Notes under the pieces: model-generated
Database searches by the model: none
What the model saw: only the letters and a program-made list of their open reading frames with translations
Told to the model about the DNA's origin: nothing
Origin: Clostridium thailandense
Lineage (GTDB): Bacteria > Bacillota > Clostridia > Clostridiales > Clostridiaceae
DNA: 44,779 nucleotides
Direction: 5' to 3'
Assembly (NCBI RefSeq): GCF_019207025.1
Contig: NZ_JAEEGC010000044.1
Coordinates: 1-44,779, forward strand
Position numbers and translations under genes: made by a program
In this document: piece by piece, positions 25,438 to 35,100 of the stretch
Position numbering within the stretch: the first letter of the stretch is position 1
Layout: each line of letters opens with the position of its first letter

Positions 25438-27330
25438 ATGGATAAAAATTCTGATATTTTTAAACCCATACACATTGGAAACGTTATAGCTAAAAATCGT
25501 ATTGAAGTCGCACCAGCAGGAGCGTTTTTATGTTCAAGAGATGGTGGAAACACTCCCGAATTTTTGGCTTATTTAAAATCATTATCTAAATCAGGAGCTG
25601 GAATTGTTACTCTGGGAGTTTCATCAGTAGATGAACAAAGTTCAGGAGTACCTGTTACTAATGTTGGAAATTCACTATATATATCTGATTTAGCTGATAT
25701 TGTAGAAGTAATTCATAGATATGGAGCATTAGCAAGTATAGAATTAATATCGGGACAATATATGCTTACGCCGCCTGAAGTTGTGGCGACGGGAAGTAGT
25801 AAGAAATTAATTAAACATATAATAGAGTTATTCGCAAATGCTGCTGAGAGATGTATGATTGCTGGCTTTGATATGATTATGATTCATGGCGGACATGGAA
25901 ACGTTCCAGCTATGTTTTTTTCAAAAAAACATAATCATAGAACTGATGAATATGGTGGGTCTTTTAAAAATAGATGTAGATTTGGACAAGAACTACTAGA
26001 AGCAATACGTGCAAAGGTAGGAAATAGAATAGCAATTGAATATCGAATAAGTGCAGAAGAATTATTAGAAGGTAATTCTGAGATAGAAGAAACTTTAGAA
26101 TATGCAAAGAAAATTCAAGACAAAATCGATATTATTCATGTATCAAGAGGATTACTTGAAGAAAAAGTATTATTACCATATATATTTCAACCGACATATT
26201 TTCCACGTGCAATGAATTTAGAGGCAGCTAAAAGGTTTAAAAAAGAATTGAATATTCCAGTATCCGTAGTTGGAAGCTTTGATTTAGAAACTGCAGAAAA
26301 AGCCATTTCAAGTGGCGCTGTAGATGTAGTAGCCATGATAAGGAATATTTTAGCAGATACAAACTGCGTAAGTAATGCTTATAAAGGCAAAAGTGATCAG
26401 ACGAGACCATGTGTACGTTGTAACACTTGTATTAATAGAACACATACACAATTCATACGATTAAGATGTGCCGTTAATCCATTAATAGGTAGGGAAACTC
26501 AATTTCCTGAGATTGCATGGGCTAGACACAGTAAGAAAGTAGTCATAATTGGTGGAGGACCATCAAGTCTTGAGGCTGCTAGAATAGCCTCAAAGAAAGG
26601 TCATACTGTAGTCATTTATGAGAAAAACAGTGAATTAGGTGGAGCGTTAAGAATGGCTACCACTGCATTATTTAAAAAGGATTTAAAAGATTACCTTGAT
26701 TGGTCAGTAAGAACCGTTATGAGTGACCCTAAAATAGAAGTCAAGCTTAATAAATTAGCAACTCCTGAAAATATACTTGGAGAAAATCCTGATGTCGTTC
26801 TAATTGGAGTTGGGGCAAAACCTATCATTCCTAAGTTTACTTTAAGTGGTACAGATAAAGTTGTTTGGGTTGGAGATGTAGAATTAAGGAAGATACCAGT
26901 AGGTGAAGATGTTGTAATTGTAGGAGCTGGGTTTACTGGCTTAGAAGCTGCTCTTTCCTTAGCAGAAGAGGGCAAGAAAGTTAAAGTTATAGATATAATT
27001 CCAGAAGAAAAGATAGGTGCTGATGGTATACAAATTAGCATGATTGGACTGAAGGAGTTGCTTAAAAAAGCAGGTGTCACCTTTATTTGTGAAGTTAAGT
27101 TATCCGATGTAACAATGGAAGGAGCTGTTATAGAAGATAAGAATGGAAATAAGAAAATTATTCCATGTGATACTGTAATTCTATCTTTAGGGGTGAGGGC
27201 TGATAAAGAACAAGTTGAATTATTTAGAGACCTAGTAGAAGAAACTTATGCTATTGGAGATTGTAATACAAAAGGTGGAACTTTGTGGAATGCAACAAGA
27301 ACTGGCTTTGATGCTGCAATGGAATTATAA
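25438..27330 (+). CDS. OYE-type Fe-S flavoenzyme, divergent active site
   Basis: This is a 630-residue three-domain enzyme: an FMN barrel (about 1-320), iron-sulfur cysteines 325, 328, 331 and 344, and FAD/NAD domains (VIIGGGPSSLEAA near 370-381, VIVGAGFTGLEAA near 495-505). The barrel differs from ordinary members. HGGHGN (150-155) has Asn instead of Tyr. After IELISG (101-106) the usual HxGR and the following substrate loop are shortened, by about 25 residues relative to the protein at 11106. The QFLSP segment reads AMFFSKK. This suggests a specialised reaction, with electrons passing from NADH through FAD and the cluster to FMN. AGGAGG precedes the ATG. It is the first gene of a tight unit with two methyltransferases and a corrinoid protein. 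Confidence 0.83.
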   Translation: MDKNSDIFKPIHIGNVIAKNRIEVAPAGAFLCSRDGGNTPEFLAYLKSLSKSGAGIVTLGVSSVDEQSSGVPVTNVGNSLYISDLADIVEVIHRYGALASIELISGQYMLTPPEVVATGSSKKLIKHIIELFANAAERCMIAGFDMIMIHGGHGNVPAMFFSKKHNHRTDEYGGSFKNRCRFGQELLEAIRAKVGNRIAIEYRISAEELLEGNSEIEETLEYAKKIQDKIDIIHVSRGLLEEKVLLPYIFQPTYFPRAMNLEAAKRFKKELNIPVSVVGSFDLETAEKAISSGAVDVVAMIRNILADTNCVSNAYKGKSDQTRPCVRCNTCINRTHTQFIRLRCAVNPLIGRETQFPEIAWARHSKKVVIIGGGPSSLEAARIASKKGHTVVIYEKNSELGGALRMATTALFKKDLKDYLDWSVRTVMSDPKIEVKLNKLATPENILGENPDVVLIGVGAKPIIPKFTLSGTDKVVWVGDVELRKIPVGEDVVIVGAGFTGLEAALSLAEEGKKVKVIDIIPEEKIGADGIQISMIGLKELLKKAGVTFICEVKLSDVTMEGAVIEDKNGNKKIIPCDTVILSLGVRADKEQVELFRDLVEETYAIGDCNTKGGTLWNATRTGFDAAMEL

Positions 27331-27348
27331 AAAGGAGGATGTGTTATT

Positions 27349-28458
27349 ATGAAGACTGGACAGGAATTGTACAATGAACATTTAAACAGGATAAAGGCTG
27401 CAATAACCTTAGAAAAGAATGATAGACCACCTATTTCGATGAATTCTGCTGCTTTTTGTGTTAGACACGCAGGTGGAAAATTATCTGATTTAATAAAGGA
27501 TGTAGAGTATGGGAATGACCTTGTTTTAAAAGGAGTACAGTCGCTTGGAGATATAGATTGTATCCAAGGCGGTGCAGATTACCCAGCTTTGATGGGTACT
27601 GTATATCTCTCACCAACTAAGCTTCCAGGAAGAGAACTTCCTGATGATATGCTTTGGCAGCTTGATGAAAAGGGACTAATGACAGTAGAAGATTATGATA
27701 CTATTATAGACAAAGGCTGGAATTATTTTTCAAGAGATTTTATTAAAAATAGATTAGGAAATCTTGCTAAGGATATTGAATATTTCATGCCATTAGCTCC
27801 TAAAATAAACAAAAAAATTACAGATGCGGGATATGTAATTTTAACACCAGCATTAGCTTTGCCGCCTTTTGATACCATAAGTGGAGCTCGATCAATATCC
27901 AAGTTCATGAGAGATCTGCATAAAATGCCTGACAAATTACAGGCAGCTTTTGATGTGATTTTAGAAGAGACTATAGAAGGTTTAAGACAGCAAATACGTG
28001 CTACTAAGCCGCTTACAGTATTTGTAGGAGGAGCGCGTGCTGCAGGAGATTTTTTATCTACAAAATTATTTGATCGTCTCTTTTGGCCGTACTTTAAAAA
28101 AATTGTTGATGTTATAGTCGAGGAAGGATCTTTTGCATATCTCCATTTAGATATGTCATGGAATCGTTTTCTGGATTATTTTCTTGAACTTCCAAAGGCT
28201 AAATGTATTTTTTCACCAGATAGTACAACAGATATTTTCAAAGCAAAAAAAGTTTTGGATGGTCATATGTGCATAATGGGTGATGTATCACCTTCATTAT
28301 TGACATTAGGTACATCGGAGGAAGTACATGATTATTGCATGAGATTAATGACTGAAGTAGGACCTATAGGATTTATTATGGCTGCAGGTTGTATGCTTCC
28401 TGCAAATGCTAAGCCTGAAAATGTAAGAGCTATGTTAGAAACTGTCTATGGCAAATAA
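27349..28458 (+). CDS. Uroporphyrinogen-decarboxylase-fold (PF01208) corrinoid methyltransferase, MT I candidate 1
   Basis: This 369-residue protein has the barrel fold of MtaA/MtbA and of acetogen demethylase MT I components. In MtaA-type enzymes the zinc ligands are His-x-Cys and a later Cys. Here the first pair is His266-x-Asp268 (YLHLDMSWN), while the last Cys348 (AAGCMLPANAKPEN) is kept, a variant that points to a different methyl donor from coenzyme M. It starts 18 nt after the flavoenzyme with AAAGGAGG. It probably moves a methyl group from the substrate to the corrinoid protein at 28633. True haem-synthesis HemE is unlikely, given the neighbours and C-terminus. The substrate is unknown. 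Confidence 0.8.
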   Translation: MKTGQELYNEHLNRIKAAITLEKNDRPPISMNSAAFCVRHAGGKLSDLIKDVEYGNDLVLKGVQSLGDIDCIQGGADYPALMGTVYLSPTKLPGRELPDDMLWQLDEKGLMTVEDYDTIIDKGWNYFSRDFIKNRLGNLAKDIEYFMPLAPKINKKITDAGYVILTPALALPPFDTISGARSISKFMRDLHKMPDKLQAAFDVILEETIEGLRQQIRATKPLTVFVGGARAAGDFLSTKLFDRLFWPYFKKIVDVIVEEGSFAYLHLDMSWNRFLDYFLELPKAKCIFSPDSTTDIFKAKKVLDGHMCIMGDVSPSLLTLGTSEEVHDYCMRLMTEVGPIGFIMAAGCMLPANAKPENVRAMLETVYGK

Positions 28459-28632
28459 ATCATAATATGTATTATATTAACTACATTGTGCGTAAATAAA
28501 TATAGCGAAATTCAACAGTGTGTAAGTTTTATAATTGGAATATTCGTAATATACTGATATTGGAACAGAAACAATTTTATATTATTAAAAAATTAATAAT
28601 AAAAATTATTTAGATTAAGAGGGGGAATTATC

Positions 28633-29259
28633 ATGAGTAAAAAATTAGTTGAAGCAATGGCTAATCTTGACGAGGATGTTGTACTTTCAGAGGTTAAAGT
28701 CTTGTTAGATCAGGGAGTACCTACACTGGATATTATACAGAGTTTGCAGGATGGTATGGGAATCGTAGGAAAGAGATTTGAGGAAAAAGAGTATTTCTTA
28801 TCTGAATTAATTATGTCTGCGGAAGTATTTAATGAAGCTTCACAATTACTTGGGGGAATGGGAGAAGCTGGAGAATCTAAATATGGAGTATTTGTTTTAG
28901 GAACTATATATGACGATATCCACGATATAGGGAAAAATATTGTAACTACTGTAATGAGAAGTAATGGCTTTGAAGTCATAGACTTAGGCGTTGACGTTCC
29001 TACAGCAAAATTTATTGAAGCAATCAAACAGTATAAGCCTAAAGTGGTTGGTATATCATGTCTTTTGACTACGTGCTTCGACAACGTGAAAGAATGTATA
29101 CAGGCAATTGAAAATGAAGGACTTAGAAACAATGTAAAGGTTCTCATTGGAGGAGGTCCTGTTGATGAAGCTACTGGCAAATATGTAAAAGCAGATGTAG
29201 TAGCTAAAAATGCACAAAGTACTGTAGATTACTGCAAAAAGTTTGCGGAGGTGAAATAA
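28633..29259 (+). CDS. Corrinoid methyl-carrier protein (MtbC/MtaC/MtvC-like)
   Basis: This 208-residue protein has an N-terminal four-helix cap (about 1-85, ending in LIMSAEVF and LLGGMG) and a Rossmann-like B12 domain with the cobalt-ligand motif D95-x-H97-D98-x-G100 (DIHDIGKNIV), then VGISCLLTT and VLIGGGPVDE. Its length is usual for these carriers (about 205-215). It accepts a methyl group from MT I onto Co(I) and passes it to a second methyltransferase. It lies between two PF01208 methyltransferases, 174 bp after the first and 1 nt before the second. No reductive activator or MT II gene is in the window, so these must be encoded elsewhere. Confidence 0.93.
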   Translation: MSKKLVEAMANLDEDVVLSEVKVLLDQGVPTLDIIQSLQDGMGIVGKRFEEKEYFLSELIMSAEVFNEASQLLGGMGEAGESKYGVFVLGTIYDDIHDIGKNIVTTVMRSNGFEVIDLGVDVPTAKFIEAIKQYKPKVVGISCLLTTCFDNVKECIQAIENEGLRNNVKVLIGGGPVDEATGKYVKADVVAKNAQSTVDYCKKFAEVK

Positions 29260-29260
29260 T

Positions 29261-30400
29261 ATGACTCCACAAGAAGTGACTACAGTACGTGATAAAAGAA
29301 TGATGGCTGCACTTAATATGGAGAAACCAGATAGAATTCCAATTATGCTTTCTGGACAGATGTATTTTAAATTTATAGATCCTACAATGACAATATCTGA
29401 TTGGTGGGATAGGCAAGAATTAGTAGATGAATATCTTATAAAAGCTGCCGAGTTACCTGTACTTAATGAAATGGATTCACCTCCTGCAGCTACTGGGGTA
29501 CCAATGGATTTTATGCAGCAAAACTTTGCTTCTATGTGGTTTGCAAAAATGAAGGTTCCAGGACGTGAATTAGCTAAAGATGCGCTTTGGCAAATCGATG
29601 AGCAGGGACCTATGACAGAAGATGATTATGACATTATTATAAATAAGGGTTGGAATGTGCTTAAGCAAGAGCTTTTTAAAAGAATTGGATTCGATCCAGA
29701 AAAATTGCCTAAACCAGATCCGGAATATATGGGTAAGGTAGGTAAGAAAGTTGCTGCTCTTGGAAAAACAAGTGTTGGAATGGCTGGAGGATTGCTGCCT
29801 ATGCCACCTTTTGAGACTCTAAGTGGTGCACGTAAATTACCAAAATTCTTTAGGGATTTACACCGTATGCCAGATAAGGTTAGAGCTGCTTTAGATGTTA
29901 TGGAACAGGAAGAAGTAGAGAATACAGTTAAGGCAATGAAAGCAATGCCAGGGGTATACGGATTCATAGGAGGAACTCGTGCAGGCTGTGATTTTATATC
30001 CGCAAAGGTTTTTGAAAAATTCTATTTCACATATTACCAAAAGGTAGTACCTGCAATGCAGGCAAATAATGTAAAGACTTGGTTTCATATGGATGGTAAT
30101 TGGGAAGGATTCCTTCCTTACTTTAGAGAATTTCCAAAAGCTCAATGCATATGGGATCCCGATCACATAACTAGCAATGTAAAGATGAAAGAGATACTTG
30201 GAGATAAAATGTGTATTACAGGTAATGTTCCACCAGCACTTACATCAGTAGGAACACCTGAAGAATGCTATAACTATGCTAAGGAGATTATTGAAATATT
30301 CGGTGATACTGGTTTCATTATGAATTCAGGCTGCAGTGTTCCACCTAATGCAAAACGTGAGAATATAGAGGCTGTTATTTTAGCAACTTTAGGAAAATAA
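29261..30400 (+). CDS. Uroporphyrinogen-decarboxylase-fold (PF01208) corrinoid methyltransferase, MT I candidate 2
   Basis: This 379-residue paralogue of the protein at 27349 shares ARKLPKFFRDLHRMPDKV, the His276-x-Asp278 pair (WFHMDGNWEG) and the late Cys358 (NSGCSVPPNAKREN). The ATG is 1 nt after the corrinoid protein stop, so the two are translationally coupled and likely form a functional pair. The other paralogue may act on a related donor, or the two may form a complex. The start MTPQEVTTVRDKRMMAAL and the proline-rich central loop (about 145-185) are intact. The family is clear. Whether the methyl source is an ether, amine or other group cannot be told. Confidence 0.82.
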   Translation: MTPQEVTTVRDKRMMAALNMEKPDRIPIMLSGQMYFKFIDPTMTISDWWDRQELVDEYLIKAAELPVLNEMDSPPAATGVPMDFMQQNFASMWFAKMKVPGRELAKDALWQIDEQGPMTEDDYDIIINKGWNVLKQELFKRIGFDPEKLPKPDPEYMGKVGKKVAALGKTSVGMAGGLLPMPPFETLSGARKLPKFFRDLHRMPDKVRAALDVMEQEEVENTVKAMKAMPGVYGFIGGTRAGCDFISAKVFEKFYFTYYQKVVPAMQANNVKTWFHMDGNWEGFLPYFREFPKAQCIWDPDHITSNVKMKEILGDKMCITGNVPPALTSVGTPEECYNYAKEIIEIFGDTGFIMNSGCSVPPNAKRENIEAVILATLGK

Positions 30401-30509
30401 AAAATTAAGATACCTTTCATTAGTTGATATAATATTTATTGATAATAAAATGACTACGGAAGGTATTTATAAACGGGGCTTATGCATGAATTCATAATGT
30501 AAAAGAAAA

Positions 30510-30567
30510 ATGCGAAACTTATCATACTAAAGTTTAGCAAGCAATAGATATGATAAAAGTTACGCAT
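30510..30567. other. Imperfect hairpin in the gap before the MFS gene
   Basis: ATGCGAAACTTATCATA (30510-30526) pairs with TATGATAAAAGTTACGCAT (30549-30567) with two small bulges and a 22-nt loop. A second hairpin lies at 30583-30616 (GAGGAATAC with GTATTCTTC). The gap 30401-30969 has no gene. It might hold the end of the methyltransferase transcript and a leader for the next unit. I see no known riboswitch core and no B12-box. Confidence 0.4.
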
Positions 30568-30969
30568 AAATTTGGGTTACTTGAGGAATACCTAGCTTCC
30601 ACACTCAGTATTCTTCTAAAGTTATTTTGCCCAACTAAAACTTAATTACCATTTTTCTATTAGGTTTAAATCCAATAGGAAGGCAATTAAAAAATACATG
30701 TAATAAAATATTTTTTAGAAAAATTTATTAAAGTTAAGTTTGATAATTTTAATTCTATTACTAATTTATCATATAAAGCTAATAAATGTAAAGAGGCAAA
30801 TATGTTGTCGAACTTGACAATAACGATTACTTGAAAAATCAAAAATTTTAAAATTTTAGCCCAATAGCTTAATTTTACATGCATAAGTTCTGTTTATTAA
30901 TTTATCCTTTAGATCATTTGAAATTTATAAAAATTTAATTAAATGAAAGAGCGAAAGGGGTATAGAACG

Positions 30970-32142
30970 ATGAGTAAAAATAAGTCATTAGCAATACTTG
31001 CAATATTTTCATTCTCATTTATTGCAATGATAATAGGAACAACCTCACCAGCACTTGCAAGTATAGGGCAGGCTTTCCCGCAAATAGATTTTAGTATTGT
31101 GGTATTAGTGGCTACACTGCCAGCTTTAGCTACGGTTCCATTTTCCATTATAGGAGGAAAATTAGCGGGAAACGTTATGACATTTAGAGGACTTGCAATT
31201 ATTAGTGTAATTCTTGTTACAATTGGTGGTACTGCACCTTACTTCATGAGTAGCTTTTCCGGAATTCTTTTTATGAGAATAGTGATGGGAGCTGGATGTG
31301 GCTTGGGATCTCCAATTCCAGCGGCACTTATTATGAATATTTTTGAAGGAAAAGAAATAGAAAATCTTATGGGTTATAATGGCATTGTTCAAAATATGGG
31401 CGGTATTGTATTCCAATTGCTTGGAGGGTTTTTATGTACCATTGGTTGGAAGTATACCTTCTTAGCTCACCTTTTTTGTGTCATACCCCTCCTAATAGTT
31501 ATCTTTTTATTGCCAGAGCCTGCAAAAGTTGAAAAGGTTGTTGGGGAGAAAGTGAAAATGCCTGGTATGGTATATGTATGGTCTACAATTTTCTTGGTTT
31601 ACGAAATGTTATTATACCCAATGTTAACAGGTATGTCATCCTTAATACTTGCCAATAATTTAGGAACTGCTGCTAGTGCAGGAGTAGTGCTTACTATGTT
31701 TACTGTAGGTGGAATGGTGGCAGGTGCAGTATTTGGACGGGTATATCACATTGCTACAAAATACACTATCGTCATAGGAATGATTCTAAATGCTTTAGGA
31801 TATATATTATTGATCTTTGGTAACAGCGTTTTTATATTCACAGTTTCATCAACTATGGTCGGAATGGGCTTTGGGTTTATTATGACAGCTATATTGATGT
31901 ATGTTGGCATGCCAGTTACTCCATCAGCACAACCCCTAGCAATTTCTATAGCAATTGCATTTATGAGTATAGGCGGTTTCATTTCAAGTTTCTTCTTTGC
32001 TTTTATTGAGCGTATGTTAAATATAACATCTATGAGATTTCCTTTCGTATTAGGTGCTGTATGTCTTGTGGCTTATTCTATTATTCAAACATTGATTAAC
32101 TTAAAATCATCTAAGACACAAAATTCACAGGTAGGTGTATAG
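30970..32142 (+). CDS. MFS transporter
   Basis: This about 390-residue permease has 12 hydrophobic segments, GTTSPALASIGQAFP in the first loop as in drug/aromatic-acid-type MFS proteins, and a degenerate motif A (GGKLAGNVMTFRG). A longer frame starts at 30943, but AAAGGGG (30955-30960) lies inside it and sits 9 nt before the ATG at 30970, which is therefore the start. It follows the methyltransferase cluster and is followed after 2 nt by a surface protein gene. It may import the methylated substrate or export its product. Substrate unknown. Confidence 0.83.
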   Translation: MSKNKSLAILAIFSFSFIAMIIGTTSPALASIGQAFPQIDFSIVVLVATLPALATVPFSIIGGKLAGNVMTFRGLAIISVILVTIGGTAPYFMSSFSGILFMRIVMGAGCGLGSPIPAALIMNIFEGKEIENLMGYNGIVQNMGGIVFQLLGGFLCTIGWKYTFLAHLFCVIPLLIVIFLLPEPAKVEKVVGEKVKMPGMVYVWSTIFLVYEMLLYPMLTGMSSLILANNLGTAASAGVVLTMFTVGGMVAGAVFGRVYHIATKYTIVIGMILNALGYILLIFGNSVFIFTVSSTMVGMGFGFIMTAILMYVGMPVTPSAQPLAISIAIAFMSIGGFISSFFFAFIERMLNITSMRFPFVLGAVCLVAYSIIQTLINLKSSKTQNSQVGV

Positions 32143-32144
32143 TT

Positions 32145-35100
32145 ATGAACAAAAGAAGTAAAAAGGGATTAGCGAGTCTATTATTTATACCTTTAGCATT
32201 AAGTACATTAGCATTAAATACAGTTCATGCTGAACAGAGTAAAGTTATAAGAATGGGAGAGACGGATAGATATGCAACTGCAGCTAAAGTTGCTATAACT
32301 AATTGGAACACTAGTGATAGTGTAATATTAGTTTCTGGTGAAGGATATGCAGATGCTGTAAGTGCATCTGTATTAGCTAAAAAATTAAATGCACCAATAC
32401 TTTTAACAACAGCTGAAACATTAAATTCAGATACAAAATCAGCTATGATAGCATTAAAAGTCAAAAATGTATACGTTGTAGGTGGGAAAGCTTCTATAAG
32501 TCAATGGATAAGAGATGAACTAAAGAACAGTAATTATAACTTAATCGAATTGCAAGGAGCTAACAGATATGAAACTAATGTGGCTGTTGCAAAACAACTG
32601 GTCAAGCTTGGAGTAAAGGCAGATACCCTAATGCTAGCAGGTGGAGAAGGATTTTCTGATGCTTTATCTGCAGCACCAATAGCAGCAGCTAAAGAAGAAA
32701 TACTATTGTTAGGCAATAATGATGATGAGTCAATGAAATCAGTGATTGAATTTATAAAATCTAACAATTCAAAGGTAACAATATTAGGAACAAAAAACGT
32801 TATAAACGACACTATGTACAATAAACTAGATGCAGTAGAAAGAGTAGATGGTGGTATTGATAGATTCGAAACAAACAGGAATGTACTAGAAAAATTCGGA
32901 TCAGAGTTAAAAGATGGGCAGATTTTTGTTGCTAATGCAAGTGGGCAAGGTTATGCAGATGCTTTAGTAGCGGCAGCCTTAGCTGGAAAAGCAGCAGCAC
33001 CATTAGTATTGTTAGATACAACGTCATCAGAAGCAACAAGAAAGTCCTTAGACTATATTAAAGGAAAATCAGCTAAAACAACAGGCATAAATATTATTGG
33101 AGGAACAGGAGTTGTATCTAAAGAAACAGAAGATGCGCTAAATTCAGCAGTAGCTAATAGTGATCAGGTTGCACCTACTGAAGAAGCTACGATTAAATCT
33201 ATAGAGATGATTAACCTTAATCAGATAAAAGTTGAATTTAACACAGCAGTCGATCATAATTCAGCTGTAGACGTAACGAACTATGAAATAAATGGAACTA
33301 AATTAATTCCTTGCAGCGGATTGAGTAATATTCCCAAAGATATAAATGCAGCCTGTGTTTACTATGCAGATCCATACAATTCTTATATAACACTTGCTCA
33401 TCCAAGAAAGCAATATGATAAGTTGACTTTTACAGTTAGAAACACTATTTTAAATACAGATAAAACTAAAACAGTTGAAGGACTTAGTAAAGATTTAACA
33501 TTATCGGATACTGCAGTTCCTACATTAAAAAATATAGTTATGGATGGAAATAACGAGTTAAGAGTAGAATTTTCAGAAGCTATTAACTTTAAAAGTCTAA
33601 AAGAATTAAAGAATAAAGTTAAACTTGATGGAAAAAATTTGGATGACTATGGGATTGATGAAGCCTATACTGCATTTAATGATGGTATGACAGTGCAAGA
33701 TTCTTCATATGAACCAGTCGGAATTTGGGGAAATAGAGTATCTTTCTACCTTAATACACCAATACCAACTGGAAATCATACATTAAAGGTTTTAGACGGA
33801 GATAATAATGGATTGTTGAATGACGCAGCTGGATTTATATTTAAAGAATCAAGCATGGATTTTAAAGTAGATACAAATAATACTGAACCAGTAGTTAAGT
33901 CAATAACGCACCCTGAAGGCGGACAAATTTTTATTTTATTTGATAAATCAATGGATATGAAATCTGCACCAGATCTATCAAATTACGAACTAAATGGTAA
34001 AAAGTTAAGTGAGGTCCCAGGAATTATTGCTTTTAATGCAGAGCCATTCTTTGATCTAGTAAAAATATTTTATGTGCCTGAAAATCTATTTAATAATGGT
34101 TCAAATGTAGTTTATATAAGTGACAATGTTAAAGATGCTTATGGAAACAAGGTTGCAGAGGATACTAGAATAGCTTTCACTAACGCTGTAGACAATGCTA
34201 AACCTACTGTTAATAGTGTTAATATAATAGATAGCGAAACTATCCGCATAGAATATAGTAAAGTTGTAGATTATAGTTATGCTACAAGTAAATCAAACTA
34301 CAAACTACTAGATAGCAAGGGTATAGATATAACCAGTCATATTAAAGCTATAGTTAATAGTTCTGGTACAACTAGCAGTGATAACGGCAATACTTTTGAC
34401 ATCAAGTTAAATAAATATAATTCAGATGATTCAAACGATGACTGGAGATTAAATTCTTCTAGGTATATATTGACAATAAAGAATATTATTGATACTGCAA
34501 CTAAAGCAAATACAATGGATGAATATACTACTACTTTAAATGGTAGTGATGGCATAGCTCCAAAAGTAACAGGAACTTATGCAAAGATAAGAAGTACTTC
34601 AAGTGAAAAAGATAAAGTAGTTGTATACTTTAACGAGGCTATGGACTCAAGCGCCCTTACAAATAGAGGAAACTACAAGTTTATAAACGGAGAAGGAGAA
34701 ACTAAGTCTCTACCAGAAGATACTTCAATAACAGCAGGTGGAGATGATAAAAGCGCTATAGTTGAGTTCCCATCAAGCTATAATGTAAAAACTACGGGTA
34801 AAACTACTACTGGAACTTCAAATGATGTAACTGCTTTAATAGTTTCTAATGTCAAAGACGAAGCTGGAAATGAATTAGATAGTGTGGCATATACAGGGAT
34901 AATTGGTGAAATGCAAGTTGGAGCAAAGGTTAAAGTTAACACTGTTAAAGTTTACTATGCTGGAGATGATTTGAAGGTTGATGTCCAGTTTGACAAAGCG
35001 ATAGACACAATTCAGGCAAGTGATTTCACACTAGGCGGAGTAACACCAAGTAGTGCAAGTATCTCAGGGGATAAAATAACACTTACCTATAAAGATGGAG

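Noticed and set aside
28459..28632. Cobalamin riboswitch before the corrinoid protein
   Set aside because: No B12-box or the expected multi-stem core is visible in these 174 bp.
27349..30400. The two PF01208 proteins as haem-pathway uroporphyrinogen decarboxylase (HemE)
   Set aside because: They flank a corrinoid protein, there are no haem genes, and they keep the late metal-ligand Cys typical of corrinoid methyltransferases.
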